Shown here piece by piece: positions 1 through 10,428 of a stretch of DNA of 64,000 nucleotides (positions are counted from its first letter, which is position 1; each line of letters starts with the position of its first letter). Under the pieces are notes generated by a model that saw nothing but the letters and a program-made list of their open reading frames with translations, was not told the origin of the DNA and searched no databases. The stretch spans positions 14,531,001 to 14,595,000 of the forward strand of contig LR990059.1 of NCBI GenBank assembly GCA_905147135.1, given 5' to 3'. The translations under genes were made by a program, and so were the position numbers. Origin of the DNA: Blastobasis lacticolella (lineage: Eukaryota; Arthropoda; Insecta; Lepidoptera; Blastobasidae).

Positions 1-2
1 AT

Positions 3-188
3 TGTGGACATTATTTGTATATTCCTAATAAGGAAAAACTAAACTTTGCTAGTTTACTATCTTTTAATATTTTAAAATCTGACATTTCTTACAATTCTAT
101 TAACAGATCTTATAACTCTATTGACATATCTGATAATTCTACTAACAATTCACACTGTACAACAAGTACCAATTCATTTACTGACTGA
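3..188 (+). CDS. C-terminal end of an upstream LINE reading frame (partial at window edge)
   Basis: An open frame enters from the left edge and runs 61 codons to a TGA at 186-188, followed in frame by TAA. The end is rich in Asn, Ser and Ile with repeated Tyr-Asn-Ser-Ile units. The second stop overlaps the ATG of the next frame (TAATG, 189-193). That arrangement suits the last part of a LINE ORF1 ending on the ORF2 start. I recognise no domain, and the assignment rests on position alone. Confidence 0.45.
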   Translation, partial: CGHYLYIPNKEKLNFASLLSFNILKSDISYNSINRSYNSIDISDNSTNNSHCTTSTNSFTD

Positions 189-190
189 TA

Positions 191-2899
191 ATGTGCATTA
201 CTGAGCATTGGCTCACAAACTTGTCATTAATTCCCAATTTCAACGACTACATTATTGCTAGCAAGTACACAAGGGAAAACGCAATCCATGGAGGTTCACT
301 TATTTTATTAAAAAATTGTCTAAAATATAAGGAACGTAAGGACATAGCTAATTTATCTGTGGAACAAACAATTGAAATATCCTGTGTAGAACTGCCGCTT
401 TATACAATCCTGTGCGTTTACAGGCCCCCTTCAGGGGACTATGAGGTATTTGAAGAGTTTATGGAGGAGGCGCTAATAAAAATAACAAGTGGTAGTAAAT
501 CCATTGTAGTTTGTGGGGATTTTAATGTGAACATGTTGGATGATTCTAGTCGATGTGTAAGGCTAATATCTTTGTTTAATTCGTTCAATCTTAATAAAAT
601 ATTTAGTGAACCCACAAGAGTCACTGAGTCATCGGCCACGTGTCTGGATAACGTGTTCTGTAATTGTGAGATCTCCAATAAGTTTGTTTTGAATTGCCTT
701 GGATCAGATCATTATGGTATTGGTATCGAGATGCAGGAACAAATACCATCCAAACCCACATTAATGAAATGTCGACCAGTTACTAAACAACGTTTAAATT
801 CATTTTCAAACAATGTGGCTAAACAAATTTACTTAAAACATCCAATAACTACTGAACCGAATGACCATTATAATGCCCTGTTCAGTGACATTAAGACAGA
901 ATTTGATAATGTTTTCAAAATCAAAACCTTTAAAAAAAACGGTAAACTAAAAATCGGTGATTGGGCCACTACGGGAATTTACAAAAGTAGATTAGGACTA
1001 TATGAGCTGTACAATATGAAAACCTATAATAAATCCGACACATTTGCAAATTATGTTAGGAAGTATTCCAAAATATTTAAAAGTGTTTGCCATAATGCGA
1101 AGGCCAATTTTATAAAATCCAAAATTAACAAAGCTAATAACAAAGTTAAAGCTGTCTGGCAAATTATAAACCACGAAACAGGCAAGGGTAATAATAATCA
1201 TGATCGTAACTTTGAATTACAAGTTAATAACAAAACCATCAGAAATGACCAAGAGATAGCAAATACTTTTAATGAGTACTTTTCCAAGATTGCCATAAAC
1301 ACCACTCAAAATCTGAACTCGTCTGCTGATTTAGCGGAGCAAGTTCTTAAACAAAGTCTCCCTGCGTGTATGATAAATTTCAAGTTTAGGCACATCAGTT
1401 ATGTTGATATACTTAAATCATTCAACTCTCTCAATTTAAAACCAACTGAGGATATATGGGGTATGTCAGTCTATATTATTAAAAGCATTATAAAAGACAT
1501 AGCTCCTCAACTCGCTGATATTTTTAATAATAGTATAGACAAAGGGATTTTTCCTGATCTTATGAAGATTAGCAAAATAGTCCCTCTTTTCAAAAATGGT
1601 GGAAGACAAAACCCTTCAAATTTTAGACCCATTTCAGTTTTACCAGTGCTAAGCAAAATTTTTGAAAAACTTATTTTACAACAATTGTTAGCACATTTTA
1701 CAGAACATGGACTGTTTCACAAAAATCAATTTGGCTTCACAAAGGGTAGATCCACAATTGATGCTGGCATTGAATTGCTTAAACATATTTACGACGCCTG
1801 GGAGAGGTCACAAAATGCCATTGGCATTTTTTGTGACCTTTCCAAAGCCTTCGATTGTGTCAGTCACAGTATAATTTTAAAAAAGTTAACGCATTACGGC
1901 ATTACTGGTAATGCTTTATCACTCTTAACGTCATACCTAAACAACAGAACTCAAAAGGTAAAAATTAATGAATCTACCTCTGGTGGCTGTCCTGTTGCTA
2001 TGGGCGTTCCGCAAGGCTCAATTTTAGGACCTTTCCTGTTCCTCGTTTATATAAATGATTTACCATACTTTATCAGTAAGCACTGCGAGATAGTACTTTT
2101 TGCAGATGACACTTCTCTACTATTTAAGGTTGATAGAAATAAAACAAATTTTGACGATGTAAATGGTACTCTCTCGCAACTGCACAAATGGTTTCAAATC
2201 AATAACTTGTTCTTAAATCCAAATAAAACTAAATGCATACTTTTCCAGATGCCCAATGTAGTTACTGGTAAAATCAACCTTTTTCTTGGCAAAAATAAAC
2301 TGTCATTTTCTGAATCCACTTTATTTCTAGGAATATCATTGGACAGAAAATTACAATGGAAGACTCAGTTGGCTGCGTTGGGCAAAAGATTAAGTTCCGC
2401 TATCTATGCCATAAAAAGAATAAAGAGCCTTACAAATATTGAAATAGCCAGAACTGTGTATTTTAGCTACTTCCATAGCATTATATCCTATGGTCTAATG
2501 TTGTGGGGTACTGCAGCAGAGATTCAAGATATATTTGTGTTACAAAAGCGGGCCATCAGGTCCATTTACAGTTTGGGTCCACGAGTCTCATTAAGAGAAC
2601 TTTTTAAAGATATAGGTATTTTAACTGTGGCATCCCAGTATATATATTATAATTTGATGCACACTTACAAAAACATTGATTCCTATTGCAAAAACTCAGA
2701 CAAACACAGTTATAACACTCGACACAGGAACAGGCTGGCGGTGGAGCGCTTCCGACTGTCCAAGGTCAAATCCTGCTTCATTGGCCACTGTGTTCCTTTC
2801 TTTAATAAGTTACCAGAGGAGGTTCAGAGTTTGCCTTTCAATGAGTTTAAGTCATTTATTAAGAGTATTACTGAAGAAAGCATATTACAAAATAAATGA
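191..2899 (+). CDS. LINE ORF2: APE-type endonuclease (N-terminally truncated) and reverse transcriptase
   Basis: This 902-residue frame encodes the enzyme that nicks the target and reverse transcribes the LINE RNA there. Visible endonuclease motifs are TEHW (4-7), YRPP (77-80), GDFN (109-112) and SDH (172-174). The RT follows: FRPIS near 478, FDCVSH near 555, GVPQGSILGP near 605 and the catalytic FADD at 637-640. The C-terminus resembles the usual jockey/CR1 end. The first beta strand with its catalytic Asn, about 30 residues normally ahead of TEHW, is absent in all three frames. The endonuclease is therefore probably inactive although the frame is otherwise unbroken. ATG 191 was chosen because TGA lies just upstream in the same frame. 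The clade is uncertain within the jockey/CR1 group. Confidence 0.88.
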   Translation: MCITEHWLTNLSLIPNFNDYIIASKYTRENAIHGGSLILLKNCLKYKERKDIANLSVEQTIEISCVELPLYTILCVYRPPSGDYEVFEEFMEEALIKITSGSKSIVVCGDFNVNMLDDSSRCVRLISLFNSFNLNKIFSEPTRVTESSATCLDNVFCNCEISNKFVLNCLGSDHYGIGIEMQEQIPSKPTLMKCRPVTKQRLNSFSNNVAKQIYLKHPITTEPNDHYNALFSDIKTEFDNVFKIKTFKKNGKLKIGDWATTGIYKSRLGLYELYNMKTYNKSDTFANYVRKYSKIFKSVCHNAKANFIKSKINKANNKVKAVWQIINHETGKGNNNHDRNFELQVNNKTIRNDQEIANTFNEYFSKIAINTTQNLNSSADLAEQVLKQSLPACMINFKFRHISYVDILKSFNSLNLKPTEDIWGMSVYIIKSIIKDIAPQLADIFNNSIDKGIFPDLMKISKIVPLFKNGGRQNPSNFRPISVLPVLSKIFEKLILQQLLAHFTEHGLFHKNQFGFTKGRSTIDAGIELLKHIYDAWERSQNAIGIFCDLSKAFDCVSHSIILKKLTHYGITGNALSLLTSYLNNRTQKVKINESTSGGCPVAMGVPQGSILGPFLFLVYINDLPYFISKHCEIVLFADDTSLLFKVDRNKTNFDDVNGTLSQLHKWFQINNLFLNPNKTKCILFQMPNVVTGKINLFLGKNKLSFSESTLFLGISLDRKLQWKTQLAALGKRLSSAIYAIKRIKSLTNIEIARTVYFSYFHSIISYGLMLWGTAAEIQDIFVLQKRAIRSIYSLGPRVSLRELFKDIGILTVASQYIYYNLMHTYKNIDSYCKNSDKHSYNTRHRNRLAVERFRLSKVKSCFIGHCVPFFNKLPEEVQSLPFNEFKSFIKSITEESILQNK

Positions 2900-3740
2900 T
2901 TATAATGAAGACAAAAATCCCTGGGTATAGTTTGAACCTGAACCTGAAATGAGCATTATTTTTTCATTAATTTAATTCTAATTTTACATGTTGGCATTCA
3001 TAATTATATTAGTATCTTGACATTTAATCATGGGTAATTTCGATTTAATCATTTTTATATTATTTATTGTATTGTTTAAATAAACTATTGACATTTGTAA
3101 TATTAGATCAATTGACTCATTGAATCGTGTATTTATAATAATTGTAATAGTAATGTAATTTAGAACGTGAAAACTACCTTACCGTAAATTCCATTATGTT
3201 ATCCATCATTTGTTACGGAAGTTTCAAGTCATACGTAAAAGATGTTCATACATTGCAAGACTCATTTCCTCTTAATGTATTTCTTCATAAACGAGCTAAA
3301 ATGTGAATGCACTGTTAATTAGGTTATGTTTACTTTAATTGTCACATATACAGGTATGCACTGTGTACCTACTGGAAAAGGCGTATGGTTGTGATTTAGC
3401 CATTAATTATTAGGTTTTACAGTTATCACCTTTGATATATAGTTTTTTTTTCGTGTTCGTATAATATTTATGTTGTATGTGTACAAAATCAACGCACGCG
3501 GCGCGGCACCGTGCACCGTTGATTCGGGCGGTAAGTCAAACTGTCAAGGTGACAGTGACAGTCAGTCCAATCTGGGACTAATAATGTCTGGAAGGCACAC
3601 CGGCTCAATGTTGCCACGGCCCGCAGACCTATTTTTTTAAAAATGTTATTTGTAAACATTATTTTGTGTTTTATGACGTTCATAAGAGTTTTGTAAACCT
3701 AAATTGAATAAAAATTATTTGACTTTGACTTTGACTTTGA
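2900..3740 (+). repeat. LINE 3' untranslated region and TTTGAC-type tail
   Basis: This is AT-rich, non-coding sequence after the ORF2 stop. It ends with AATAAA (3707-3712) and short TTTGAC repeats (3718-3740). A GC-richer patch at 3490-3620 differs from the rest and may mark the start of a second truncated copy. Confidence 0.6.
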
Positions 3741-4361
3741 AAAAAAGCATAAACGATGATGCGTGTTGTGAAAATTGAATTCGCAATAATTCCCAATACG
3801 ACACATTTCTATTTCGGTACTTACTTATAGACTCCAAAACGCGATACGAAAGGCCGATATCCCTAAACGTAAAATCCCTTTTTTTATTTACAGTATACGG
3901 TTTCTATATCTAGTGGAAATGCCAATAAAAAAATGTATCTATTGAAAATACTAGTTAAGGGTGATTTAACGTTTCCCGTTACTTGTCAAAACGAAAAAAT
4001 ATATGTAGCGCTATCATTTAACTTCCCAAGGTCAAACTCTTTAGAGGATTTGCCTTAGATAGCGCTTTCATACGATGCTAGTTGACAGAAAAAGCTGTCA
4101 TATCACAAATCGGTTTCCGGTCGACTATACAGGAAGGTATACAGTTTAAAATGAAATAAAACACGTAAAAGATAAAATACCCACCCTTAAAACATCCCAA
4201 CCCCATTTGTTAAGGATACCAATTTGTCCAGACTATCTAAATGGCTAGGCTTTGGCTAATGTAACGTACCTCCACTACATTAACATACAACCCTCGAATT
4301 GGGATAAAAAGTGTTGAGTTAAGGGATGTATAGTCATTTGTATCCTGCAATTTTATCCATT
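3741..4361. other. Intergenic, nothing recognised
   Basis: AT-rich sequence without a long frame, tandem repeat or repeat copy I can match elsewhere in the window. Confidence 0.5.
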
Positions 4362-4936
4362 GAGACTGCCGAATGGCTAAGGGTTTGTACTCTTATGCGA
4401 GAGGTACCGGGTTCGGAGCTCAGTACTGCCATGTACCAAAACTTTTTCTGTGTTTTTTTAATTTATTTATTTATTAAATCTTTAGGCACTAAAGGTACAT
4501 TGGCGGACTAAAAGCTAAAGTAGCCTTATCTACCAGTCAACCGTGACAAAAAAAATATCGAAAACAGTAGACGGTGCGGGATAAACAATACGATAAGGTG
4601 AAGGAAGGGATACTTTACATCAATAAATGCAAAATTTATACAATTTTACAAAGATACAAGAAATAGTTAAACAACAAATACATACTAAAGATAGGTACAT
4701 AGGATAATACATAGTGTTATGTACATTAGATGAACACTAACCGATGCCTTTAAGGTAAGGGGAAATCTGCACATTTAAGCGACTGAATGTGTAACCATGA
4801 TTTAATCTCGTCAAGTTCCACTGTTAGGTGGTCCTGATCCTGACCTGAAAAATCCTGGATCATGGTGAAGGCAGACTCCGGGCCCTCGTGCGCGAGAGCA
4901 CAACCGGAACGTAACGCATAGTTGATAAATACACAC
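4362..4936 (+). repeat. tRNA-derived SINE, family A, split by a LINE insertion
   Basis: The tRNA-like head (4362-4449) has a box-B-like GGGTTCGGA. The conserved body resumes at 4714 with the AAGCGACTGAATGTGTAACC motif and ends with GTGCGCGAGAGCACAACCGG. In other copies the two parts are contiguous. Here 4455-4713 separates them, and GTGTT occurs on both sides (4450-4454 and 4714-4718). Confidence 0.75.
4455..4713 (-). mobile_element. Short 5'-truncated LINE 3' end inserted in SINE A
   Basis: A 259-bp block whose minus-strand 3' end is A/T-rich (RC of the run at 4453-4475). It interrupts the SINE and carries a candidate 5-bp target duplication GTGTT. It lacks coding sequence. The LINE family is not certain. 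Confidence 0.6.
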
Positions 4937-4984
4937 AATTAGCACAGAACTTAAGGATTACACCCATTTACATTTAGTCTTCAG

Positions 4985-5136
4985 GATCCATAACAATGTT
5001 TTCCCTCACAGTAAGAACATTAGTTAGTATTCATCTAATGTACATCAATCAGAAAAGTATAAGTACGAACCCGCTACCTCTCACTTACAAGTCGCATACC
5101 TTGAAGACTAGGCCACCGACGCAGATATGCTCATTT
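4985..5136 (-). repeat. SINE family A, 5' half (minus strand)
   Basis: Reverse complement of the tRNA-like head (box-B-like CGAACCCGCTACC at about 5068) plus the first part of the body. It matches the heads at 59,280-59,380 and 38,810-38,885. Confidence 0.65.
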
Positions 5137-5581
5137 AGTATTTCCAAATATCAAAAACAATGCTAAAAGGTGACAACAATACTAAACTCCGCACGATTAC
5201 AAATAATCAGGCTAAAAGCTAAATTTTCTGACCTACATTACGATTGTTTGGGTCGCGATAAATTATGCCAATTTAAAGATGAATTAACATCCAGCGCAGA
5301 CATTCCTTATTATAAGGAGGTGCCAATGAGGCATTACCATAAATCGCCTGACTCCGTTTGCAGATACCCTGCTCCAGACATAATGGCAGAGGGAATTAGG
5401 GCAGGGAACTGATTCGCAGCGAGTCCAGTGGAAATATCCCTCTGCCTTTTATGGTTTCGGAGATTTGTTTGATTCAAAAAGTTGGCTCAATTGCGGGTAG
5501 AGACGCCGATTTAGGTCGGTATCTTGAGTTTAAACTGTCATTCGTATGGTAGATGTTTTATTGTAACCGAGCTGCATGTTT
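5137..5581. other. Intergenic, nothing recognised
   Basis: An 80-codon open frame at 5170-5412 has no motif or repeat relationship and is treated as chance. Confidence 0.4.
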
Positions 5582-5838
5582 GTAGAGCTCGTCTAGTTTA
5601 AAATGACGCGCCCCACTATCGCATTAACGCACACAAGCAAGTTTAAAATATGGACGCAATACATATACAAATGCCGTTGTAATTGGTCATTCAGTTGCCG
5701 GTAAGATTCAAACGTCGGAGCACACACCGTTCATTGGCTCCCACACAGATGAAGTGTCGTTATTAATATTTGCACTCACATATCGAAATCAACTAACTAA
5801 GTAGTGGGGCGCGTCATCTTAGACTAGACGAGCTCTAC
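5582..5838. mobile_element. 257-bp MITE, copy 1
   Basis: The ends are inverted repeats starting GTAGAGCTCGTCTAG and running about 37 bp with few mismatches (5582-5618 against 5802-5838). The interior is non-coding. A second copy of exactly the same length lies at 7774-8030. A TA lies one base inside each end, so a 2-bp TA target duplication (Tc1/mariner style) is possible but not proved. Confidence 0.85.
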
Positions 5839-6834
5839 GCGATTGGAAAAATGCGCGATTGATGCGCATTGGTTTCAATTCGCGATGGGTAAAATGGTGC
5901 GTAAGATTTTGAAAGGCTCACACGAAATGGTCCTTTCACCCTTCTTCGAAGCGTACAAAAACTGGTCGGCCTTACATCCTCTAGGCAGTTTCGCTTTCCA
6001 GTCACATTATAGTCAAATTTGTAGTTGAATGTGTTTCTCGTATATTGTATTTTTGTCATACGAATAAATAAAAAGAAAAGTGACTTTAATATGGCTAAAA
6101 AGCGGAACTGCCAAGAGGATGTGACGCTGACCGGTTTTTTTTTACTTATAAAACCCACACTAAAGGATATATAAGTACTATCGCTACTAAAAGTCAAAGT
6201 TGAGGTCACTAAAAAATGTTTTTTTTGTGCTAGGTTGTGCATGGACAGACCAACGTTTTGTAGGTCTCCTAAACGGCAATTATCGCTACAAAGTTGATTT
6301 TTTCTTGATCTCGATGACGTAGGTTAACCTCTGGTACCATTACAGTCTAGTATCACTAACCCTTAACTATGATAAAATTTACATTCTCATCAAAGTCCCC
6401 TGTCCCCTTTGCAATAGATGAACAATACAGCACTTCCAATGCCAGCCCTTCATACGAGGGTCCTTAACGAACACATTTGTTCTAGTCAGTGGGGAGGGAG
6501 CAACAAACGACCTATTTTATTGGAGTTTAAATTAATAATTAGATTAATGAGAAATGACTGACACGTTTAAATACATGTTTCAGGTTTAAAAGACGTATTA
6601 TTCTTTTCCGGATCGAGTTTGTTTCGTGCGTAGATCATTTATCGTCAATAGAAAAAAATATCTGGACAGCAGAAGTTATTTTACATTCATCTATTTTATT
6701 CTTTTCACATATAAGTAACAAGATAAAGAATAGGTAATGTAGCTTTAACTAAAACTATATTCAAAAGAAAACGAATAAAGGAGTTATCAAAGTTTTGATC
6801 GTGGTTTCTCATTTTCATTGCACATCCTTACATT
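5839..6834. other. Intergenic, nothing recognised
   Basis: No repeat copy or coding signal. Overlapping frames at 5835-6242 on both strands have no recognisable domain and partly overlap the MITE end. Confidence 0.4.
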
Positions 6835-6990
6835 GTATATATTAAATTCGCTTTCCGCGTCTGTCTGTCTGGACCTATATCCGCAACAGATTTTGATGCG
6901 GTTTTCACTATAATTTAGATAATGAAATGCATAATTATAGGTAATAGAGAAAACCTGAGTACATATAGTACAGGGGCGAAGTAGCTAGTA
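6835..6990. repeat. Dispersed repeat remnant, possibly Helitron-like
   Basis: It contains the CGCGTCTGTCTGTCTGGACC and GATGCGGTTTTCAC type blocks and ends GGGGCGAAGTAGCTAGT. This resembles the CTAGT ends of lepidopteran non-autonomous Helitrons. Similar ends occur at 62,300-62,318. The identification is weak. Confidence 0.35.
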
Positions 6991-7164
6991 AATCGTATGA
7001 ATTACTTTGAACCCTTTGAAACGCAACCACGTTCTGTTGCCTATCTACCTAATAGTGGTATAGATATTCTGTGCTTATAGCCTATAATGGTCATCTCGAT
7101 GTTCAAATGCCGGGTCTATATTTTTGAACCGTTTGCATCTAGTTGATAGGTTATTAATTTCAAG

Positions 7165-7240
7165 TGGTGACCACTTTCCATCAGATGGCCCGCTTGCCTG
7201 TTTGCCTACCATAAGACATAAAAAACAAAAATAAAATAAA
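7165..7240 (+). repeat. LINE 3'-end fragment (family D)
   Basis: The GGTGACCACTTTCCATCAG block is followed by CCCGCTTGCCTGTTTGCC and an A-rich tail. The same sequence recurs at 17,293-17,445 and 19,453-19,602. Confidence 0.6.
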
Positions 7241-7349
7241 ATTCGAAAGTAGTTAAAATCAGCGCCATTTAACATAACATTGAATTTGACATGCCGAAAA
7301 TCAAAATTGCAAGCAATTCGACTCCAAGCGAGTTATTCAAAAATAGGGC

Positions 7350-7412
7350 CCCTGGCTGACCTCTCGCACGCGAGTGTTCGAGGTCCGCCTTGACCATGTT
7401 GACCAGTTGGCA
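7350..7412 (-). repeat. SINE family A, 3' fragment
   Basis: Shares CTCTCGCACGCGAG and GGTCCGCCTTGACCATG with the 3' part of family A copies at 38,570 and 59,060. Confidence 0.5.
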
Positions 7413-7584
7413 GACTACCTACCATATCTAATAAATAACCTAAAACCTGCGAGTAAGTAGTAGGGAGATGTCGGCAGTAGGTTATGCACATGGGATTCTT
7501 AGATCTCTATCGCACGCGTGACCTTATCTAAACATGAAGCCGAAGTCCCAATGCATTATGTTAAACTATAATAAACAATTGCGG

Positions 7585-7685
7585 CAGAGGCACAGGACCG
7601 GCCTTTGTTAGAGATCTCTAGGGGAAGCCTATGCTCAGCCGTGGGAGTCAGGCTGATATGATGATGATTATGATGAAACTATCGC
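7585..7685 (+). repeat. RTE-like LINE 3' end with GAT tail
   Basis: AGGGGAAGCCTATGCTCAGC leads into an imperfect GATGAT tail at 7655-7680. This matches the type of sequence found in reverse at 23,960-24,060. Confidence 0.5.
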
Positions 7686-7773
7686 AGTTATTATAACACA
7701 CACACAAAGGTACGTGGTAAGAAACCGTGAATTATTATGATTATTGTTTTACTGAAGCGACATACATAGAAGA

Positions 7774-8030
7774 GTAGAGCTCGTCTAATTTAAAATGACG
7801 CGCCCCACTATCGCATTAACGCACACAAGCAAGTTTAAAATATGGACGCAATACATATACTAATTCCGTTGTAATTGGTCATTCAGTTGGCGGTGAAATT
7901 CCATCGTAGGAGCACGCGTCGTTCATTGGCTCCCACACAGATTAAGTGTCGTTATCAATATTTACACTCACACATCGAAATCAACTAACTAAGTAGTGGG
8001 GCGCGTCATTTTAGACTAGACGAGCTCTAC
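7774..8030. mobile_element. 257-bp MITE, copy 2
   Basis: Begins GTAGAGCTCGTCTAA and ends TTAGACTAGACGAGCTCTAC, with high similarity to 5582-5838 throughout, including the interior. The flanks differ from those of copy 1. Confidence 0.85.
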
Positions 8031-9573
8031 TACAGCTCGACCTCTATCTTCATAATAGGTAAAGATCCACAAGCCTCCTACTTTAAAATCATTTGGACCC
8101 CTAAATACAGAGTTATTATCTAGAGCATTGTAACCCGTTCGTCCTGATCTCACGACCCGCTAGTTTGACCCTCACGAGATCTCGGACATCAATCTGTTAG
8201 ATTTACGGGCGCAATCTCACTGGGACTGATCTTTGTTGAAAAAGGTTTGTAACACCTAGCCTCTGGATGTGATGGCCGTATCGATTCAATGGAACGAGTG
8301 ATGTTTATTTTTTTGGAGACAGAAAAATTTACGGCTAAATTGGTGTGGCGAAATCGCTTTAAGCGAGGCCGCCTGTTGCTTTTTCTTCTGTTAATTATTA
8401 AGTACCCATTGTGTTCTTTTAAATGTGCGATAAAGTGTTATTCATTACTGGAAAGTATCTACTACCTAAATGTAGTATAGGTATAAATGGGAAGATCACT
8501 TAAAATCTATCGATAATATATTGAACCTCATATCAACCTCACCTACTCTCATCCGGATAATAGCGATATAACCTGGTAAAAATCAGGTAATAGTATTACT
8601 AAACTATTTTAATCCTTCGATTGAGTTTACATTTAATTTAGTCTGGGAACTGGATTGATCGCTTCACACTTCGAGGCTAGACGAACTTTTAAGCACCACA
8701 ACGAGCTCGACACTTGTTCGGTGTGCCAATATCGTTTACGAAGCGAGATTGACCAAGGTACTCTTCCGGAGGGGACCCTGAGACGGTTGAAAAGTTTCAG
8801 TGGCCAATTGGCACTCCAAGACTGTATCTTAAAGTATCTTAACTAACCGTTCTCAATAGCGCGCGCAGTTCGGATCTTAGTTAACTCTCAATTGTCCCGC
8901 GGACTATTATTTTTCCCAGATAACAGAGTAACAGAGTTTAAATTATTAAACGCCAATGGCGGCAATTGCCGCCAGACGCAAATTCCGGTTGTACGCCAAT
9001 GGCAGCTATTGCCGCCAGTTGCGCTAGGCCGCCGCGGACGCGAGCACAGAGAGGAAGAAGGCGTAACGATAGAGTGGACAAAAAGTAGCCTAGTCACTAG
9101 AGAATAACGTAGCTTCCTATTAATGAAATAATTTTTTAAATCGGTCCAGTAATTTTTTAGATATTTCATTACAAACAAAAATATTATTTCTCTTTACAAT
9201 ATTAGTAAGTATAGACCGGAATTAATATTTGTAGTAGACAAGAATCAATACGTAATAGTAAATGTGGCTGCACATAATATGGGCTCATGTTGCGATTTCG
9301 GTCTGGATAAGATTAATCGACCAAAGGAGACACGTTAAACAATTATTCCGTTGACAAACTCCTGCTCCCAGCAGCTTAGCTCCCTCGGGCAGCGGGAGCC
9401 TTGTTCTTGGCGCCGATAATTTAGGCGACACAGCCGCCAGAAGTTTCGGCGCATCAACACGAGGTGTACGGCTTTCGGGTTCAAGTCTTGAGCTCCAGCG
9501 ATTTAACCAATGACAATTACGTTCTTGTGGAAGATCATTCGTCGTCGATATCGGACAGAAGATAGTTTACCTT
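8031..9573. other. Mostly unmatched sequence, with a small palindromic repeat
   Basis: No coding gene recognised. A perfect 18-bp palindrome TGGCGGCAATTGCCGCCA lies at 8957-8974, with an imperfect second copy at 9000-9017. The stretch 9250-9540 is GC-richer and shows no repeat match in the window, so it may be host single-copy DNA. Confidence 0.5.
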
Positions 9574-9764
9574 AAATATGCTTGGGCAAATTCACACAGC
9601 ACCATCTAGCTATAAAAATAAACCATCCTTTTATTTAAACATACTTATTTAATATACCATACCCGAAACAGAAATTAAAATTCATAATTTTAATTTCTTC
9701 TTGGCCGGGTATCGAATCTGGGACCTCTGCGTGGCAGATGTTAACCAACTGAACCACTCTGGCC
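9574..9764 (-). repeat. tRNA-derived SINE, family B
   Basis: On the minus strand the head starts GGCCAGAGTGGTTCAGTTGG (box A) and has a box-B-like GATTCGATACC. It is followed by an AATT-rich segment and a TTTGCCCAAGCATATTT end. Copies lie at 18,561-18,760 and 63,690-63,907. Confidence 0.75.
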
Positions 9765-9860
9765 GACACATGGATTGACGACACAAGTTGGATGAGACGC
9801 CAGGATGGAAGTTGGAGCTGAAAGATTATCGAGTGACACCCATCGGCTGGCTGCCGACCA

Positions 9861-10428
9861 CTACATCTTTTGTGCTAGTATTTGAGCATTAAATTCGTTA
9901 ACCATCTTTGAGAGACACATGGGCTTACGAAAGTACATTCCTCGTATAAGCTCGCTGGATAGACTCCAATCTCTACAAGTGAAAACTGGACTGTAGCACA
10001 AACTTAACTCTACTAGGGCCAAAAGATATTCTTTTAATAATCCTAGCATTCTTGCAGATATAGGTAATTGCATCAATAAGGGGTTAATTGTAACATTCTA
10101 TCGATAATAACTCCTAAATTAATAACTTCGCTTACTATTCGTACAGTGTTCCTATCAATAATATAATAGAGATGAGGATGTAGATTTCTGGTGTCTCTGA
10201 CATGAGAGAATTCATCAGGATTCATTATCATGTTACTAATTCTGCGACATAGCTCCAGGCAACCGAGATTCTGTTAGATTAGAAGAAAATCTTGGAAACT
10301 ATAGATTTTCCTATAAATTTTGACATCGTCATAAAACAACAACAAATTACAGTGTAGTATCTAGTCAATTACATCGTTGATATTACTCAAAAATAACAGA
10401 GGTCCGAGATGAGCCCCGTAGTAGTAGA
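9861..10428 (-). pseudogene. Decayed LINE reverse transcriptase fragment
   Basis: Read on the minus strand from about 10,428, one frame gives GPLLFL, INDVID, then LLFYDDVKIYRKI, and later INLGVIIDR. This is the order of RT motifs in jockey/CR1-type LINEs, with FYDD at the usual FADD catalytic box. There are in-frame stops after INDVID and after FLLI. A frameshift near 10,080 leads into a 71-codon frame at 9861-10,076. No 5' or 3' end of the element is visible, so this is an old internal fragment. Confidence 0.7.

Larger units (their letters stand above)
1..3740 (+). mobile_element. Non-LTR retrotransposon (jockey/CR1-group LINE), 5' end outside the window
   Basis: The element comprises the end of one frame (3-188), an endonuclease-RT frame (191-2899) and a long AT-rich 3' region. 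The 3' end is taken at 3740 because an AATAAA at 3707 precedes three and a half TTTGAC units (3718-3740), a tail type typical of insect LINEs. It is possible that the LINE ends earlier, near 3090, and that 3480-3740 is a separate 5'-truncated copy of another family. Confidence 0.7.

Noticed and set aside
2676..2930. 84-codon frame overlapping the end of LINE ORF2
   Set aside because: It lies in a different frame within the RT C-terminus and is a shadow.
9700..9764. Possible minus-strand tRNA gene
   Set aside because: It is the head of SINE family B, repeated at 18.7 and 63.9 kb with the same downstream sequence.
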